A stretch of DNA of 50,886 nucleotides from Bacteroidaceae bacterium (GCA_017479555.1 JAFVCB010000001.1:1-50886), one strand, 5' to 3'. Counted from the stretch's first letter, positions 15,986 to 23,973 are shown. Notes: a model not told the origin generated them from the letters alone. Translations and numbers: made by a program.

Positions 15986-16861
15986 TTAGAGTACGTTGAG
16001 TACTTGCTCTTTGATTTGCTCCAGCTCGTCTTTCATTTGCACCACAAGGTTTTGCATCTCTGCTTGATTGCTTTTAGAGCCTGTGGTGTTGATTTCGCGT
16101 CCCATCTCTTGGGCGATGAAGCCGAGTTTCTTGCCCTGTGCTTCTTCGTTGTCCATGGTCTGTTGGAAATAGGTCAGGTGATTGGCCAAACGCTGTTTCT
16201 CTTCGCTGATATCGAGCTTTTCGATGTAGAATATCATTTCCTGTTCCAAGCGTCCTCGGTCGTAGTCTATGCCCGTGAGTTCCGCCAATCGTTCTTCGAG
16301 TCGCTGGCGTATACGCTCGGTGCGCTGTTGTTCGTAGGGCTCAATAGCTTTCATCAGACGGGCTATGTTCGTGAGCTTTTCGGTGAATTTGTGTTGCAAA
16401 GCCTCTCCCTCTTGTAGGCGGAACGCATTGAGCTGTGTAGCGGCTTGGGTGAGTGCGGTGCGCACGGCATCCCATTCTTCTTGGGCTATGTCTTCTGTCG
16501 TTTGTGTCTGCACGACTTCGGGTAGTCTAACGATGATGCTCCACGGGTCGGCGGGCATCGGCAGTTTTGTCTCATCGCTCACGCGACGTATCTGCTCGGC
16601 GTAGGCCGCAACGTGACTGCTGTTGAATACGGGCAGGCTCTGCGACGTAGTTTCTTCCACCCAAATGGCTGCGTCTACCTTCCCGCGAATAAGCAGGGGA
16701 GTGAGTATGCGGCGGTATTCCATTTCTCCATCGTGGTAGCGCGTGCAAACGCGGAGCGAAAGGTCGAGGTTCTTGCTGTTGAGCGCACGTATCTCGGCTA
16801 TAATCTTTTTGCCTTCGTAGACTATGGTGGCTTTGCCGTAGCCTGTCATGGAACGTATCAT
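15986..16861 (-). CDS. yicC: YicC family protein (putative endoribonuclease)
   Basis: A 291-residue YicC-type protein. It opens with the signature MIRSMTGYGKA and has the N-terminal YicC domain (about residues 1-155) and the C-terminal DUF1732 (about 205-291, ending KDELEQIKEQVLNVL). E. coli YicC has been linked to endoribonucleolytic decay of the small RNA RyhB; whether that holds here is unknown. It is the first gene of yicC-gmk-nadD. A 112 bp inverted-repeat element lies in its upstream region. Confidence 0.93.
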   Translation of the reverse strand: MIRSMTGYGKATIVYEGKKIIAEIRALNSKNLDLSLRVCTRYHDGEMEYRRILTPLLIRGKVDAAIWVEETTSQSLPVFNSSHVAAYAEQIRRVSDETKLPMPADPWSIIVRLPEVVQTQTTEDIAQEEWDAVRTALTQAATQLNAFRLQEGEALQHKFTEKLTNIARLMKAIEPYEQQRTERIRQRLEERLAELTGIDYDRGRLEQEMIFYIEKLDISEEKQRLANHLTYFQQTMDNEEAQGKKLGFIAQEMGREINTTGSKSNQAEMQNLVVQMKDELEQIKEQVLNVL

Positions 16862-16881
16862 AGTGCTTCTTTAAAATAAAA

Positions 16882-16993
16882 ATTAGAAGATAAAAGTTGT
16901 GTTGCGCTGTGTCCTGATAGCAATGCTCTTTGCTCGGGGCTTGAGGCCTTGGTGAGCCAAAGGGCTGTAGCGTGTCAACTTTTATCTTCTAAT
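16882..16993. repeat. 112 bp element bounded by perfect 18 bp inverted repeats
   Basis: An 18-base arm starting ATTAGAAGATAAAAG (16882-16899) is exactly matched by its reverse complement at 16976-16993, with 76 bases between. The interior has partial secondary complementarity (CTTTGCTC against GAGCCAAAG). It lies between yicC (start 16861) and the end of rpoD (17066). I see no target-site duplication. It may be a structured RNA, a terminator/processing hairpin for rpoD or a MITE-like relic. Confidence 0.8.
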
Positions 16994-17065
16994 CGATGTA
17001 TGAACAAGGCTTTTTGTTATGAGGTGTGCTATAACGCTTTTAAGGCTAAGTTAATCGCACATTCT

Positions 17066-17926
17066 TTAACCTAAATATTTGGTAAGGATTTCAATGTTTT
17101 CGGCTTCGCGCAGGCGACGTAGGGCGCGCTCTTTGATTTGTCGCACACGTTCGCGTGTGAGTCCCATCTGGCCTGCCACTTCTTCGGCTGTCATCTCGTG
17201 GCGACCTATACCGAAGAGCATTTTCAGCACCGTACACTCGCGTTCGGAGAGGGTGCGCAGGGCGGCCTGCAAGTCGTTGTAGAGCGACTCCTTGTCCATC
17301 TTGTTGTCCGTGCCTGGCGCGTTCTCGTCGGTCATGATGTCGATGAGGCTGTTGCTCTCGTCGTCTTGGAAAGGTGCGTCTACGCTCACTTTCTTACCAT
17401 TGGTACCCAGCGCGTCTTGTACTTTCTGCACGTCAGTGCCAAGTATCTCGCTGAGCTCTTGGGCGCTGGGTCTGCGCTCATGCTCTTGCTCGAAATTGAC
17501 AATGGCCTTGGTGAGCTTGCTCTGGAAACCTACTTGGTTCAAGGGCATACGCACGATGCGGCTCTGCTCGCTGATGGCTTGAAGTATGCTTTGGCGAATC
17601 CACCATACGGCATAGCTGATAAACTTGAAACCACGTGTTTCGTCGAACTTTTGGGCAGCCTTGATGAGTCCGAGGTTGCCTTCGTCGATGAGGTCGTTGA
17701 GTGCTAAGCCTTGGTTTTGGTATTGCTTAGCCACACTCACTACAAATCGCAGGTTGGCCTTGACTAACTTCTCTAATGCTTCGCGGTCGCCGTGGTGGAT
17801 GCGTTGCGCCAATTCCACCTCGTCGTCGGTGGAGATGAGCTCTTCGCGTCCGATTTCTACGAGGTATTTGTCAAGAGCCGCGCTCTGGCGGTTTGTGATG
17901 CTTTTGTTGATTTTCAGTTGCCGCAT
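17066..17926 (-). CDS. rpoD: Primary RNA polymerase sigma factor
   Basis: A 286-residue group 1 sigma-70 factor, the short form typical of Bacteroidota (region 1.1 is missing). Region 1.2 starts at about residue 18. Region 2 (ALEKLVKANLRFVVSVAKQY, then DLIDEGNLGLIKAAQKFD and FKFISYAVWWIRQSI) contacts core enzyme and the -7 box. Region 3 spans about residues 135-215. Region 4 has the helix-turn-helix AEEVAGQMGLTRERVRQIKE near residues 243-262. It should be the factor reading the TAnnTTTG boxes found throughout this window. A TACTTTTG box lies 20 bases before the start. Confidence 0.95.
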   Translation of the reverse strand: MRQLKINKSITNRQSAALDKYLVEIGREELISTDDEVELAQRIHHGDREALEKLVKANLRFVVSVAKQYQNQGLALNDLIDEGNLGLIKAAQKFDETRGFKFISYAVWWIRQSILQAISEQSRIVRMPLNQVGFQSKLTKAIVNFEQEHERRPSAQELSEILGTDVQKVQDALGTNGKKVSVDAPFQDDESNSLIDIMTDENAPGTDNKMDKESLYNDLQAALRTLSERECTVLKMLFGIGRHEMTAEEVAGQMGLTRERVRQIKERALRRLREAENIEILTKYLG

Positions 17927-17945
17927 AATCTGCCAAATTGGTGTG

Positions 17946-17953
17946 CAAAAGTA
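17946..17953 (-). promoter_or_regulatory. -7 promoter box for rpoD
   Basis: CAAAAGTA reads TACTTTTG on the minus strand, exactly TAnnTTTG. It is 20 bases before the start codon, giving a very short leader. No TTG at normal -33 spacing. Confidence 0.6.
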
Positions 17954-18087
17954 TTAAAAAAACGCTGATTGTGTGCGTTTATTGTGCTTTTTCTGTGTTT
18001 TTTGAGTTGCGCAACGTGCTTTTTGTTACCTATATACGTGCTGATAACAGGCGTAGTGTGTGCTTTTGCCCTTTTTAGCACTGTGGA

Positions 18088-19170
18088 TTACTCCGCTTGC
18101 TGATGCCAAATGCGGCGCTTTTGTGGTGGCAAATCCATGTATGGGCGCAAGATGAGCTGCGTGGTGTCGGCCTGCTGCGTGGTGGTGAGGGCGTATACGG
18201 GATGGTGGGTCATGGCATCTTCGCCAAGGAGTTCAATGTCGTACTGTGAGGGTGCGCAGGCCGTGTCTTCCATGCAGTAGGTGATAGGCCCTCCGCTCCA
18301 TCGTGTGCGCCCGCCAAGGGTGGTGGGCTTGGGTACGACGTTGAAGAGCATGTATACCTCGTCGTAGTATTTCCACGTGCGATGGATTAGCGCGTAGCCA
18401 CGCTCCACGGTGTAGTCTTGCTCAATGCCGTCAACGTATATGGCAGGGGCTTCGTCCACCCACGAGGGAATGCGTAGGCGTAGCGTCAGGGGGATGGCTT
18501 GCTGCTGTGGGGTGCGTATGCGTAGCTTCATCATGCCGCCCCAGGGCATGGTGGTCGAGATGTCTACGTTGTACGTTTGGCCTTGCGTGGTGACGATGTG
18601 GGCAAACGTGTTGAGGTAGAAATTGACGTATAGCCCGAGGCTGTCTGTGGCATACACTATCTGCGAAGCGTCTATCATGGCCTGCGCAGCTACGGCGCGC
18701 TCTACGGCATCGGGACTGCTGAACATTGTGGCGGGAAGCGCGCCGAAGAGGGCTTTTTCCACCGCATCGATGTACGCACCCTCGCCTGTAGCGAACCAGA
18801 GGGATGCGGCTTCGTAGAGATTGGCTACGGCGGTGTAGCCCTCTGACTGGGTGGTCTCGCCAAAGCTTCCCACGGCATTGAGGTGGGGAGCTACCTCGTT
18901 CTGCCAGTGTGCGACGGCTTCGGGCAATGGGCGTTTGGGGAGCGCGAAGGGTTGTGGACTTACTTCTTGGTCTACGAGCAGAGGAAAGAGTTGCAGGTTG
19001 GTGATGTCGCGATCGAGAAAGAGGATGCTGTCGCTTCGTACGCTGCTGATGGTAGCCAGTTCGCGCTGTGCGAGGCTGGGTAGGTACGCACTAAAAAGCA
19101 ATAGCCACGTGGCGGCGAAACGTGCGGCTGCGTGGCGATTGCGTAAGGTGTGGTGCGTACGGCGTGTCAT
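18088..19170 (-). CDS. Shortened GH127-like (DUF1680) protein without catalytic residues
   Basis: A 360-residue exported protein with a signal peptide ending PSLAQ near residue 35. From about residue 110 it follows the late part of GH127 beta-L-arabinofuranosidases (DUF1680): the last barrel helices (LYEAASLWFATGEGAYIDAV), then GLYVNFYLNT, then the beta-sandwich part LTLRLRIPSWV and GGPITYCMED. Most of the N-terminal (alpha/alpha)6 barrel is missing. Where the family has its Cys-Cys-Pro zinc/nucleophile motif, this protein has Ser151-Ser152-Pro. The ExC ligand pair also appears lost (YTAVAN aligning with YxExCA). So it is probably a non-enzymatic sugar-binding or structural derivative. The start at 19170 is chosen because a signal peptide begins there and the longer frame overlaps the FKBP gene. 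The FKBP gene lies 11 bases upstream, in the same operon. Confidence 0.65.
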   Translation of the reverse strand: MTRRTHHTLRNRHAAARFAATWLLLFSAYLPSLAQRELATISSVRSDSILFLDRDITNLQLFPLLVDQEVSPQPFALPKRPLPEAVAHWQNEVAPHLNAVGSFGETTQSEGYTAVANLYEAASLWFATGEGAYIDAVEKALFGALPATMFSSPDAVERAVAAQAMIDASQIVYATDSLGLYVNFYLNTFAHIVTTQGQTYNVDISTTMPWGGMMKLRIRTPQQQAIPLTLRLRIPSWVDEAPAIYVDGIEQDYTVERGYALIHRTWKYYDEVYMLFNVVPKPTTLGGRTRWSGGPITYCMEDTACAPSQYDIELLGEDAMTHHPVYALTTTQQADTTQLILRPYMDLPPQKRRIWHQQAE

Positions 19171-19181
19171 GCTTTGACGGT

Positions 19182-19823
19182 TCACTGCGGTTTGAAATAG
19201 GCGCGAAGCTCCACGGTGAAGTTCAGTACGGAGTAGGCAGGAATAACAGACGTGGCATTGCTGCCATAGGCCAAGTCGGGATGCAGATAGAAACTCCATC
19301 TGTCGCCGATGTGCATGTATTGCAGCACGGTGGTATAGCCCGCGATGTTACTGCTGACCAAGCTCTTGATGGGTGCGCGTGTGGTCTCACCGAAGACCTG
19401 CTCGTCACTGGGATAAGTGCCTGTGAAGCTGAACGGGTAGCCACTGGGGTGTTGCTCAGTGGGCATCAGTCTGCCAAGCATACATACGCTGACGGTGTCG
19501 GTGTACAGGGGCATGCCGCTACCTTCGCCGCGCTGAATGATATGTACGGGTATGCTGTCGGAGGGCTGGCCAGGCTGCTGAGGAGCTACGTTGTAGTTCT
19601 TCAGGATGAGCCATTGGCTGTGTGCTTGCCAGTCGTTGCCGTAGAGGGCTTTGGCCTCTGCGATAGCGGCGCGCGCCGTAGCCATTTGTTCGCCCCACCA
19701 GGCTTCGTTGCGAGCCTTCCAGTTGGTGTATTCTCCCTTGGTGCTGTTGTCGTCTTCTTCGCTGCAAGCGCAGAGCGAAAGGCCGAGCAGCATGAGTAGG
19801 CAGGGCAGGAGTATCTTCTTCAT
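19182..19823 (-). CDS. FKBP-type peptidyl-prolyl isomerase lipoprotein
   Basis: A 213-residue lipoprotein with a signal peptide ending LCAC (Cys20) followed by acidic SEEDDN, which may send it to the cell surface. The C-terminal FKBP domain (about residues 95-210) shows DTVSVCMLGRLM, the bulge strand, GYTTVLQYMHIGDRWSFYLHPDLAYG and the last strand LNFTVELRAYF. These catalyse or assist proline isomerisation in extracytoplasmic folding. Some active-site aromatics differ from human FKBP12, as is common in this Bacteroidota lineage. It is co-directional with glyS (13 bases upstream) and the GH127-like gene (11 bases downstream). Confidence 0.85.
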   Translation of the reverse strand: MKKILLPCLLMLLGLSLCACSEEDDNSTKGEYTNWKARNEAWWGEQMATARAAIAEAKALYGNDWQAHSQWLILKNYNVAPQQPGQPSDSIPVHIIQRGEGSGMPLYTDTVSVCMLGRLMPTEQHPSGYPFSFTGTYPSDEQVFGETTRAPIKSLVSSNIAGYTTVLQYMHIGDRWSFYLHPDLAYGSNATSVIPAYSVLNFTVELRAYFKPQ

Positions 19824-19836
19824 GGTCGTGGCTTCT

Positions 19837-21375
19837 CTATGCTAATTTCTTTAAGAGCGATGTGATGCTAACTTTGTCCTCAAGCAGTGCGCGCAGCTCG
19901 CTGATAGGTACACGCTGCTGCTCCATGGTGTCGCGGTCGCGCAGTGTGACACTGTTGTCTGTGAGTGTGTCGTGGTCTACGGTGATGCAGTAGGGCGTAC
20001 CTACGGCATCCTGACGGCGATAGCGCTTGCCGATGGTGTCTTTCTCTTCGTACTTACAGTTGAAGTGGAACTTGAGGTCGTTGAGAATTTCCTTGGCTTT
20101 TTCGGGCAGTCCGTCCTTGCGCACAAGGGGCAGAATGGCTAACTTTGTAGGTGCTAAAGCGGCTGGCAAACGTAGCACTACGCGGGTGTCGCCGCCTTCG
20201 AGTTGCTCTTCTTGATAGGCGTGACACATCACACTGAGGAACATACGGTCTACGCCGATGGAGGTCTCGATGACGTAGGGCGTATAGCTTTCGTTGGTCT
20301 CGGGGTCGAAGTACTTGATGGACTTGCCGCTAAACTTCTCGTGCTGCGAGAGGTCGAAGTCGGTGCGCGAGTGTATGCCTTCTACTTCCTTGAAACCGAA
20401 AGGCATCTGAAACTCGATGTCGGTGGCTGCATTGGCGTAGTGTGCCAATTTGTCGTGGTCGTGGAAGCGATAGTTTTCTGCGCCGAAGCCTAAGGCTTGG
20501 TGCCAGGCCATACGCTGCTCTTTCCAAGATTGGAACCATTGCAGCTCGGTGCCAGGACGTACGAAGTACTGCATCTCCATCTGCTCAAACTCGCGCATGC
20601 GGAAGATGAACTGACGCGCTACAATCTCGTTGCGGAAAGCTTTACCTATCTGTGCGATGCCAAAAGGCACTTTCATGCGTCCCGTCTTCTGCACGTTGAG
20701 GTAGTTGACAAAGATGCCCTGCGCCGTTTCGGGACGTAGATAGATGGTCGAAGCGCCCTCGGCTGTGCTGCCCACCTCGGTCTTGAACATGAGGTTGAAC
20801 TGTCGCACGTCGGTCCAGTTGCGCGTGCCACTGATGGGGCAAACGATGCCTTCGTCGAGGATAATCTGCTTAATCTCGTCGAGGTCATTGGCTTCGAGGG
20901 CGGCCTTGAAGCGAGCGTGCAACTCATCGCGCTTTCGGGCGTTGTCGAGCAAACGCGGGTTGGTCTGACGAAACATTTCCTCATCGAAATTTTCTCCAAA
21001 GCGTTTGCGGGCTTTGGTGACTTCTTTCTGTATCTTTTCGTCGTACTTGGCCATTTGGTCCTCAATGAGAACGTCGGCGCGATAGCGTTTCTTGGAGTCG
21101 CGGTTGTCGATGAGTGGATCGTTGAAAGCGTCTACGTGGCCGCTGGCTTTCCATATCGTGGGGTGCATAAAGACTGCACTGTCGAGGCCGACAATGTTGT
21201 CGTGGAGCAGCACCATTGCCTGCCACCAGTACTGCTTGATATTGTTTTTTAGCTCCACGCCGTTCTGACCGTAGTCGTACACGGCGCCGAGTCCATCGTA
21301 GATGTCGCTTGAGGGGAATACGAACCCGTATTCTTTGCAGTGGGAAACGATTTTCTTAAATACGTCTTCGGCCAT
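19837..21375 (-). CDS. glyS: Glycyl-tRNA synthetase, dimeric class II type
   Basis: A 512-residue class II synthetase attaching glycine to tRNA-Gly, of the single-chain alpha2 type (not the alpha2beta2 form). It begins MAEDVFKKIVSHCKEYGFVFPSSDIYDG, with the N-terminal signature GLGAVYDYGQNG at about residues 26-37. Motif 2 lies around FRNEIVARQFIFRMREFEQME and motif 3 near IGVDRMFLS. The C-terminal anticodon-binding domain begins at about residue 400 (PTKLAILPLVRKDGL). A TAACTTTG box at 21506-21513 is its likely promoter. FKBP and GH127-like genes may be read through from it. Confidence 0.95.
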   Translation of the reverse strand: MAEDVFKKIVSHCKEYGFVFPSSDIYDGLGAVYDYGQNGVELKNNIKQYWWQAMVLLHDNIVGLDSAVFMHPTIWKASGHVDAFNDPLIDNRDSKKRYRADVLIEDQMAKYDEKIQKEVTKARKRFGENFDEEMFRQTNPRLLDNARKRDELHARFKAALEANDLDEIKQIILDEGIVCPISGTRNWTDVRQFNLMFKTEVGSTAEGASTIYLRPETAQGIFVNYLNVQKTGRMKVPFGIAQIGKAFRNEIVARQFIFRMREFEQMEMQYFVRPGTELQWFQSWKEQRMAWHQALGFGAENYRFHDHDKLAHYANAATDIEFQMPFGFKEVEGIHSRTDFDLSQHEKFSGKSIKYFDPETNESYTPYVIETSIGVDRMFLSVMCHAYQEEQLEGGDTRVVLRLPAALAPTKLAILPLVRKDGLPEKAKEILNDLKFHFNCKYEEKDTIGKRYRRQDAVGTPYCITVDHDTLTDNSVTLRDRDTMEQQRVPISELRALLEDKVSITSLLKKLA

Positions 21376-21505
21376 ATCTTGTTCGTGTTTTGAAGTTTCA
21401 TGATGAAGCCTTGCTGTCTGCTGTCTGCCGCAGCGGTTCTCGCGGGTTTGTCCGTGGGGAATGCTGAGGGCATCGTGGCGCAGCGTGGCTTGTGAGTTCG
21501 AGGCG

Positions 21506-21513
21506 CAAAGTTA
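21506..21513 (-). promoter_or_regulatory. -7 promoter box for glyS
   Basis: CAAAGTTA reads TAACTTTG on the minus strand (TAnnTTTG), about 130 bases before the start codon. No clear -33 TTG. Confidence 0.45.
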
Positions 21514-21648
21514 GCGTATTTTCGTTGAATGTGCGAAGTTGTGGCTGCTTTTTTATGGTTTGCGTGCTGCGCGGGGGCTTTCGGTGGACGGTATGTCCTT
21601 TGTAAGACGGACGAATGTGGCTCGCATTTTTCGCGGCCTCGGAGGTAT

Positions 21649-21732
21649 TTTGTAAATTTAGGCTTAATTCTTACAAACTTAGGCTTAGTTTGTGAAAACT
21701 TAACCTAAATTTTCAAAAACTTAGGCTTAATT
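21649..21732. repeat. Four tandem 21 bp repeats
   Basis: Units begin at 21649, 21670, 21691 and 21712. Each has an A-rich left half and a core TTAGGCTTA at position 10 (21658, 21679, 21721). The third unit has TTAACCTAA instead (21700). The period is exactly 21 bases, two helical turns, so all cores face the same side of the DNA. Confidence 0.9.
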
Positions 21733-22025
21733 TATAGAATGCGTTGCTTGCCGAATCATATTGCTTTGATGTGGTGCAAAAATCTCGTTTTCTTATCCGA
21801 AATCGCTCGGCTGTTCGGTGGTGATGCGGTGCTTCTGCGCTGCCGCTCGACCCCGCTGGTGAGATAAGCATCGGATAGCGTGGAGTGGGCGAGGGATTAG
21901 GCGACGCAGATGATGGATATCGCGTGATGAATGATGGTCTCGGCGCGGCTTCTAATGGTTTCGGCATGGAAGATGAGGGATGCAGCGTAGCGCAGAGCGC
22001 GAGGCAGGCGTGCCAAGGTTGGAGT

Positions 22026-22062
22026 AAAAAAGAAGCGCAGAGCCGCTGGGGCTTTGCGCTTC
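22026..22062 (-). terminator. Intrinsic terminator of the ferredoxin gene
   Basis: GAAGCGCAGAGCC (22032-22044) pairs with GGCTTTGCGCTTC (22050-22062) with one wobble and a 5-base loop. On the minus strand it is followed by six T (A at 22026-22031). It lies 24 bases past the ferredoxin stop. Confidence 0.85.
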
Positions 22063-22086
22063 CGTATTTCTTGGTTTGCAAGAGGT

Positions 22087-22257
22087 TTATGCACCGGGGC
22101 TGATAGCACCTGAGGGGCATACATCGGCACATGTGCCGCAGTCTACACAGATGTCGGGATCAATGCTGTAGATCTCGCCCTCGCTGATAGCCCCTGTGGG
22201 ACATTCGCCTTGGCATGTGCCACAAGCGATACAATCGTTGCTGATTACGTAAGCCAT
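22087..22257 (-). CDS. Ferredoxin with two 4Fe-4S clusters
   Basis: A 56-residue protein, MAYVISNDCIACGTC at its start and ending PSGAISPGA. Two CxxCxxCxxxCP motifs (CIACGTCQGECP and CVDCGTCADVCP) bind two [4Fe-4S] clusters, as in clostridial-type ferredoxins that carry low-potential electrons for pyruvate:ferredoxin oxidoreductase and related enzymes. It has its own promoter (22334-22364) and terminator, so it is a single-gene unit. Confidence 0.95.
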   Translation of the reverse strand: MAYVISNDCIACGTCQGECPTGAISEGEIYSIDPDICVDCGTCADVCPSGAISPGA

Positions 22258-22333
22258 AGTGATAAGAATTGAGTGTTTGTTATGTATATGTTTTGTTCGT
22301 ATGTGCCGCGTGCTATGTCGGCTTTAGCGTGTG

Positions 22334-22364
22334 CAAAGGTAGGAACTATTTTTCTCTCATGCAA
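22334..22364 (-). promoter_or_regulatory. Promoter of the ferredoxin gene
   Basis: On the minus strand TTG (plus CAA 22362-22364) precedes TACCTTTG (plus 22334-22341) by 20 bases, a complete -33/-7 pair 77 bases ahead of the start codon. Confidence 0.75.
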
Positions 22365-22384
22365 GAATTGTCCCTCAAAATGTG

Positions 22385-22756
22385 CTATTTCGTGGCACGA
22401 AGCTCCACGGCACTGCCTTTGAAGTTGGCCCCGACGATGGGCGGATTGTCCTTGGTGAGCTTCACGGTGACTGCCTGTACCAAGGGGTAGGTGCTAAGCA
22501 CGGCTTCGGCAATGCGAGCGGCTACGTGCTCAATGATGTTGGAGGGTACGAGCATCACCTGCTTGACGGTCTGGTACACGTCGGCATAGTCGACGGTGTC
22601 GGTCAGCACGTCGGTGGATGCGGCGCGAAAGTCGTTGAGTTGTAGTTCGAGCGATACGGTATAGGTGCCGCCTTTCTGACGCTCCTGGGGATATGCACCG
22701 TGGTAGGCAAAGAATTTCATCTTGCGCAGTTTCACGCTGAGGCTTTGGATATTCAT
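22385..22756 (-). CDS. folB: Dihydroneopterin aldolase
   Basis: A 123-residue enzyme splitting 7,8-dihydroneopterin to 6-hydroxymethyl-dihydropterin and glycolaldehyde in folate synthesis. Family motifs: FFAYHGAYPQERQKGG at about residues 15-30 (with the pterin-site tyrosine), TVDYADVYQTV near residue 54, SNIIEHVAARIAEAVL holding the conserved glutamate near residue 76, and the terminal VKLTKDNPPI containing the catalytic lysine. Single-gene unit with its own promoter. Confidence 0.93.
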   Translation of the reverse strand: MNIQSLSVKLRKMKFFAYHGAYPQERQKGGTYTVSLELQLNDFRAASTDVLTDTVDYADVYQTVKQVMLVPSNIIEHVAARIAEAVLSTYPLVQAVTVKLTKDNPPIVGANFKGSAVELRATK

Positions 22757-22886
22757 GTGTCGTTAGGTATTTAGGTGAACGTATATCTATAGTCGCGCTG
22801 CGCGCTATCGCGTGGCAGCAGGTACGCATTGCGACAGGGCTGACGGGGAGTGGATGTGGTGGCTCCGCCATGCAGACTTGTATGGG

Positions 22887-22915
22887 CAAAGGTAGGGAAA
22901 AAACTTATACTGCAA
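22887..22915 (-). promoter_or_regulatory. Promoter of folB
   Basis: On the minus strand TTG (plus CAA 22913-22915) lies 18 bases before TACCTTTG (plus 22887-22894). It is back to back with the menG -7 box at 22970. Confidence 0.7.
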
Positions 22916-22969
22916 AGGTTCTGCGCATATTTTTCGGGCTTACGGGTGGGCAGACAACCCGAAAAGGCG

Positions 22970-22977
22970 TAATTTTG
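22970..22977 (+). promoter_or_regulatory. -7 promoter box for menG
   Basis: TAATTTTG matches TAnnTTTG, 57 bases before the chosen start. No -33 TTG at usual spacing. Confidence 0.5.
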
Positions 22978-23033
22978 CAGCCCATCTTGGAGGTCGTATG
23001 TCCTCCGTGCTTTTTGTCTATTCCTACAGAGCT

Positions 23034-23768
23034 ATGAGCTATCTACAAGAAACGATTACGCCCTACGGCGGTTCGCAGGCCAAGACTGGACAGGTGGAGC
23101 GCATGTTCGACCATATCGCGCCCCGCTACGACCTCCTGAATCATCTTCTCTCGTTCGGCATCGATCGCTATTGGCGACGGGCGGCTATCGATTCGCTCAA
23201 GCCCTACGACGTGGAGCGTGTGCTCGATGTGGCCACAGGTACGGGCGACTTTGCGCTGCTCACGGCGCGTCGGCTCACGGACGTGCAGGTGACGGGGCTT
23301 GACCTCTCCGAGGAGATGCTCGCTGTGGCGCGTCGCAAGGCCTTGAAGGCCGAGGCCGATACGGTGAATTTCGTCAAGGGCGATGTGCTTTCGTTGCCCT
23401 TCGAGGACGATGTGTTCGACGCGGTGACCGTGGCCTACGGCGCGCGAAACTTTGCCAACCTCGATGAGGGGCTTAGGGAGATGCGTCGTGTGCTCCGCCC
23501 AGGTGGTAGACTGGTCATCGCAGAGCTCACTACGCCTGTCAGGTGGCCCATGACGTGGCTGTTCAGTCTGTATGCCAAGGTGTATATGCCCCTGATGGGT
23601 AAACTCGTGTCGGGCGACGCAGCAGCCTATCGCTATCTGCCCGCTACGATGGCGGCCTTCCCGCAGGGCGAGAAGATGCAGGGCATCCTCAGCGACGCAG
23701 GGTTTAGAGAAGTCGCTTTCAGACGCTTTACCTTCGGACTCAATACGCTCTATACCGCAGCGAAGTAG
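23034..23768 (+). CDS. menG: Demethylmenaquinone methyltransferase
   Basis: A 244-residue SAM-dependent C-methyltransferase of the UbiE/MenG family that completes menaquinone, the respiratory quinone of Bacteroidota. The UbiE signature FDHIAPRYDLLNHLLSFGID is at about residues 25-44; SAM motif LDVATGTGDFALL near residue 67; second signature RVLRPGGRLVIAELTTP near residue 158. The ATG at 23034 is used; the upstream ATG at 22998 adds 12 unrelated residues. Confidence 0.92.
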   Translation: MSYLQETITPYGGSQAKTGQVERMFDHIAPRYDLLNHLLSFGIDRYWRRAAIDSLKPYDVERVLDVATGTGDFALLTARRLTDVQVTGLDLSEEMLAVARRKALKAEADTVNFVKGDVLSLPFEDDVFDAVTVAYGARNFANLDEGLREMRRVLRPGGRLVIAELTTPVRWPMTWLFSLYAKVYMPLMGKLVSGDAAAYRYLPATMAAFPQGEKMQGILSDAGFREVAFRRFTFGLNTLYTAAK

Positions 23769-23907
23769 TAGCGCGGCACACCGATGCCCAACCCCAATTG
23801 GCGACAAACGGGCTTTTTGGCAACCGCATTGCTCATTCGCTTTCGGTGAAGCGTCGCAAAGCGTGAGAAAATACCCTGTTGTGCCGTTCGTAGTGCCTTG
23901 GTCAGCG

Positions 23908-23915
23908 TACTTTTG
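23908..23915 (+). promoter_or_regulatory. -7 promoter box for the O-acetylation cassette
   Basis: TACTTTTG matches TAnnTTTG, 58 bases before the first SGNH gene. No well-spaced -33 TTG. Confidence 0.5.
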
Positions 23916-23973
23916 TCGGAGCAAAAGCCCACTATAACCCTTTTTGCCCTAAAAACCTTGTAGCGCATTTAGT

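Larger units (their letters stand above)
21376..22086. other. 711-base gap with 21 bp repeats and promoter/terminator signals
   Basis: No gene is supported here; the longest frame, 21713-22132, has no recognisable content and overlaps the ferredoxin gene. The region contains the glyS promoter, a four-unit 21 bp array (21649-21732) and the ferredoxin terminator (22026-22062). The stretch 21740-22020 has GATGATGG/GATGAATGATGG-like imperfect repetition but no clear element. Confidence 0.6.

Noticed and set aside
16882-16993. 6S RNA
   Set aside because: At 112 bases it is shorter than known 6S RNAs, and I cannot see the central open bubble pattern.
21649-21732. Possible CRISPR or tRNA-like element
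   Set aside because: Units are contiguous at 21 bases with no spacers, and there is no cloverleaf; it is treated as a tandem repeat.
23043-23924. 293-codon minus-strand frame antisense to menG
   Set aside because: His/Arg/Glu-rich shadow of the menG frame with no domain signal.
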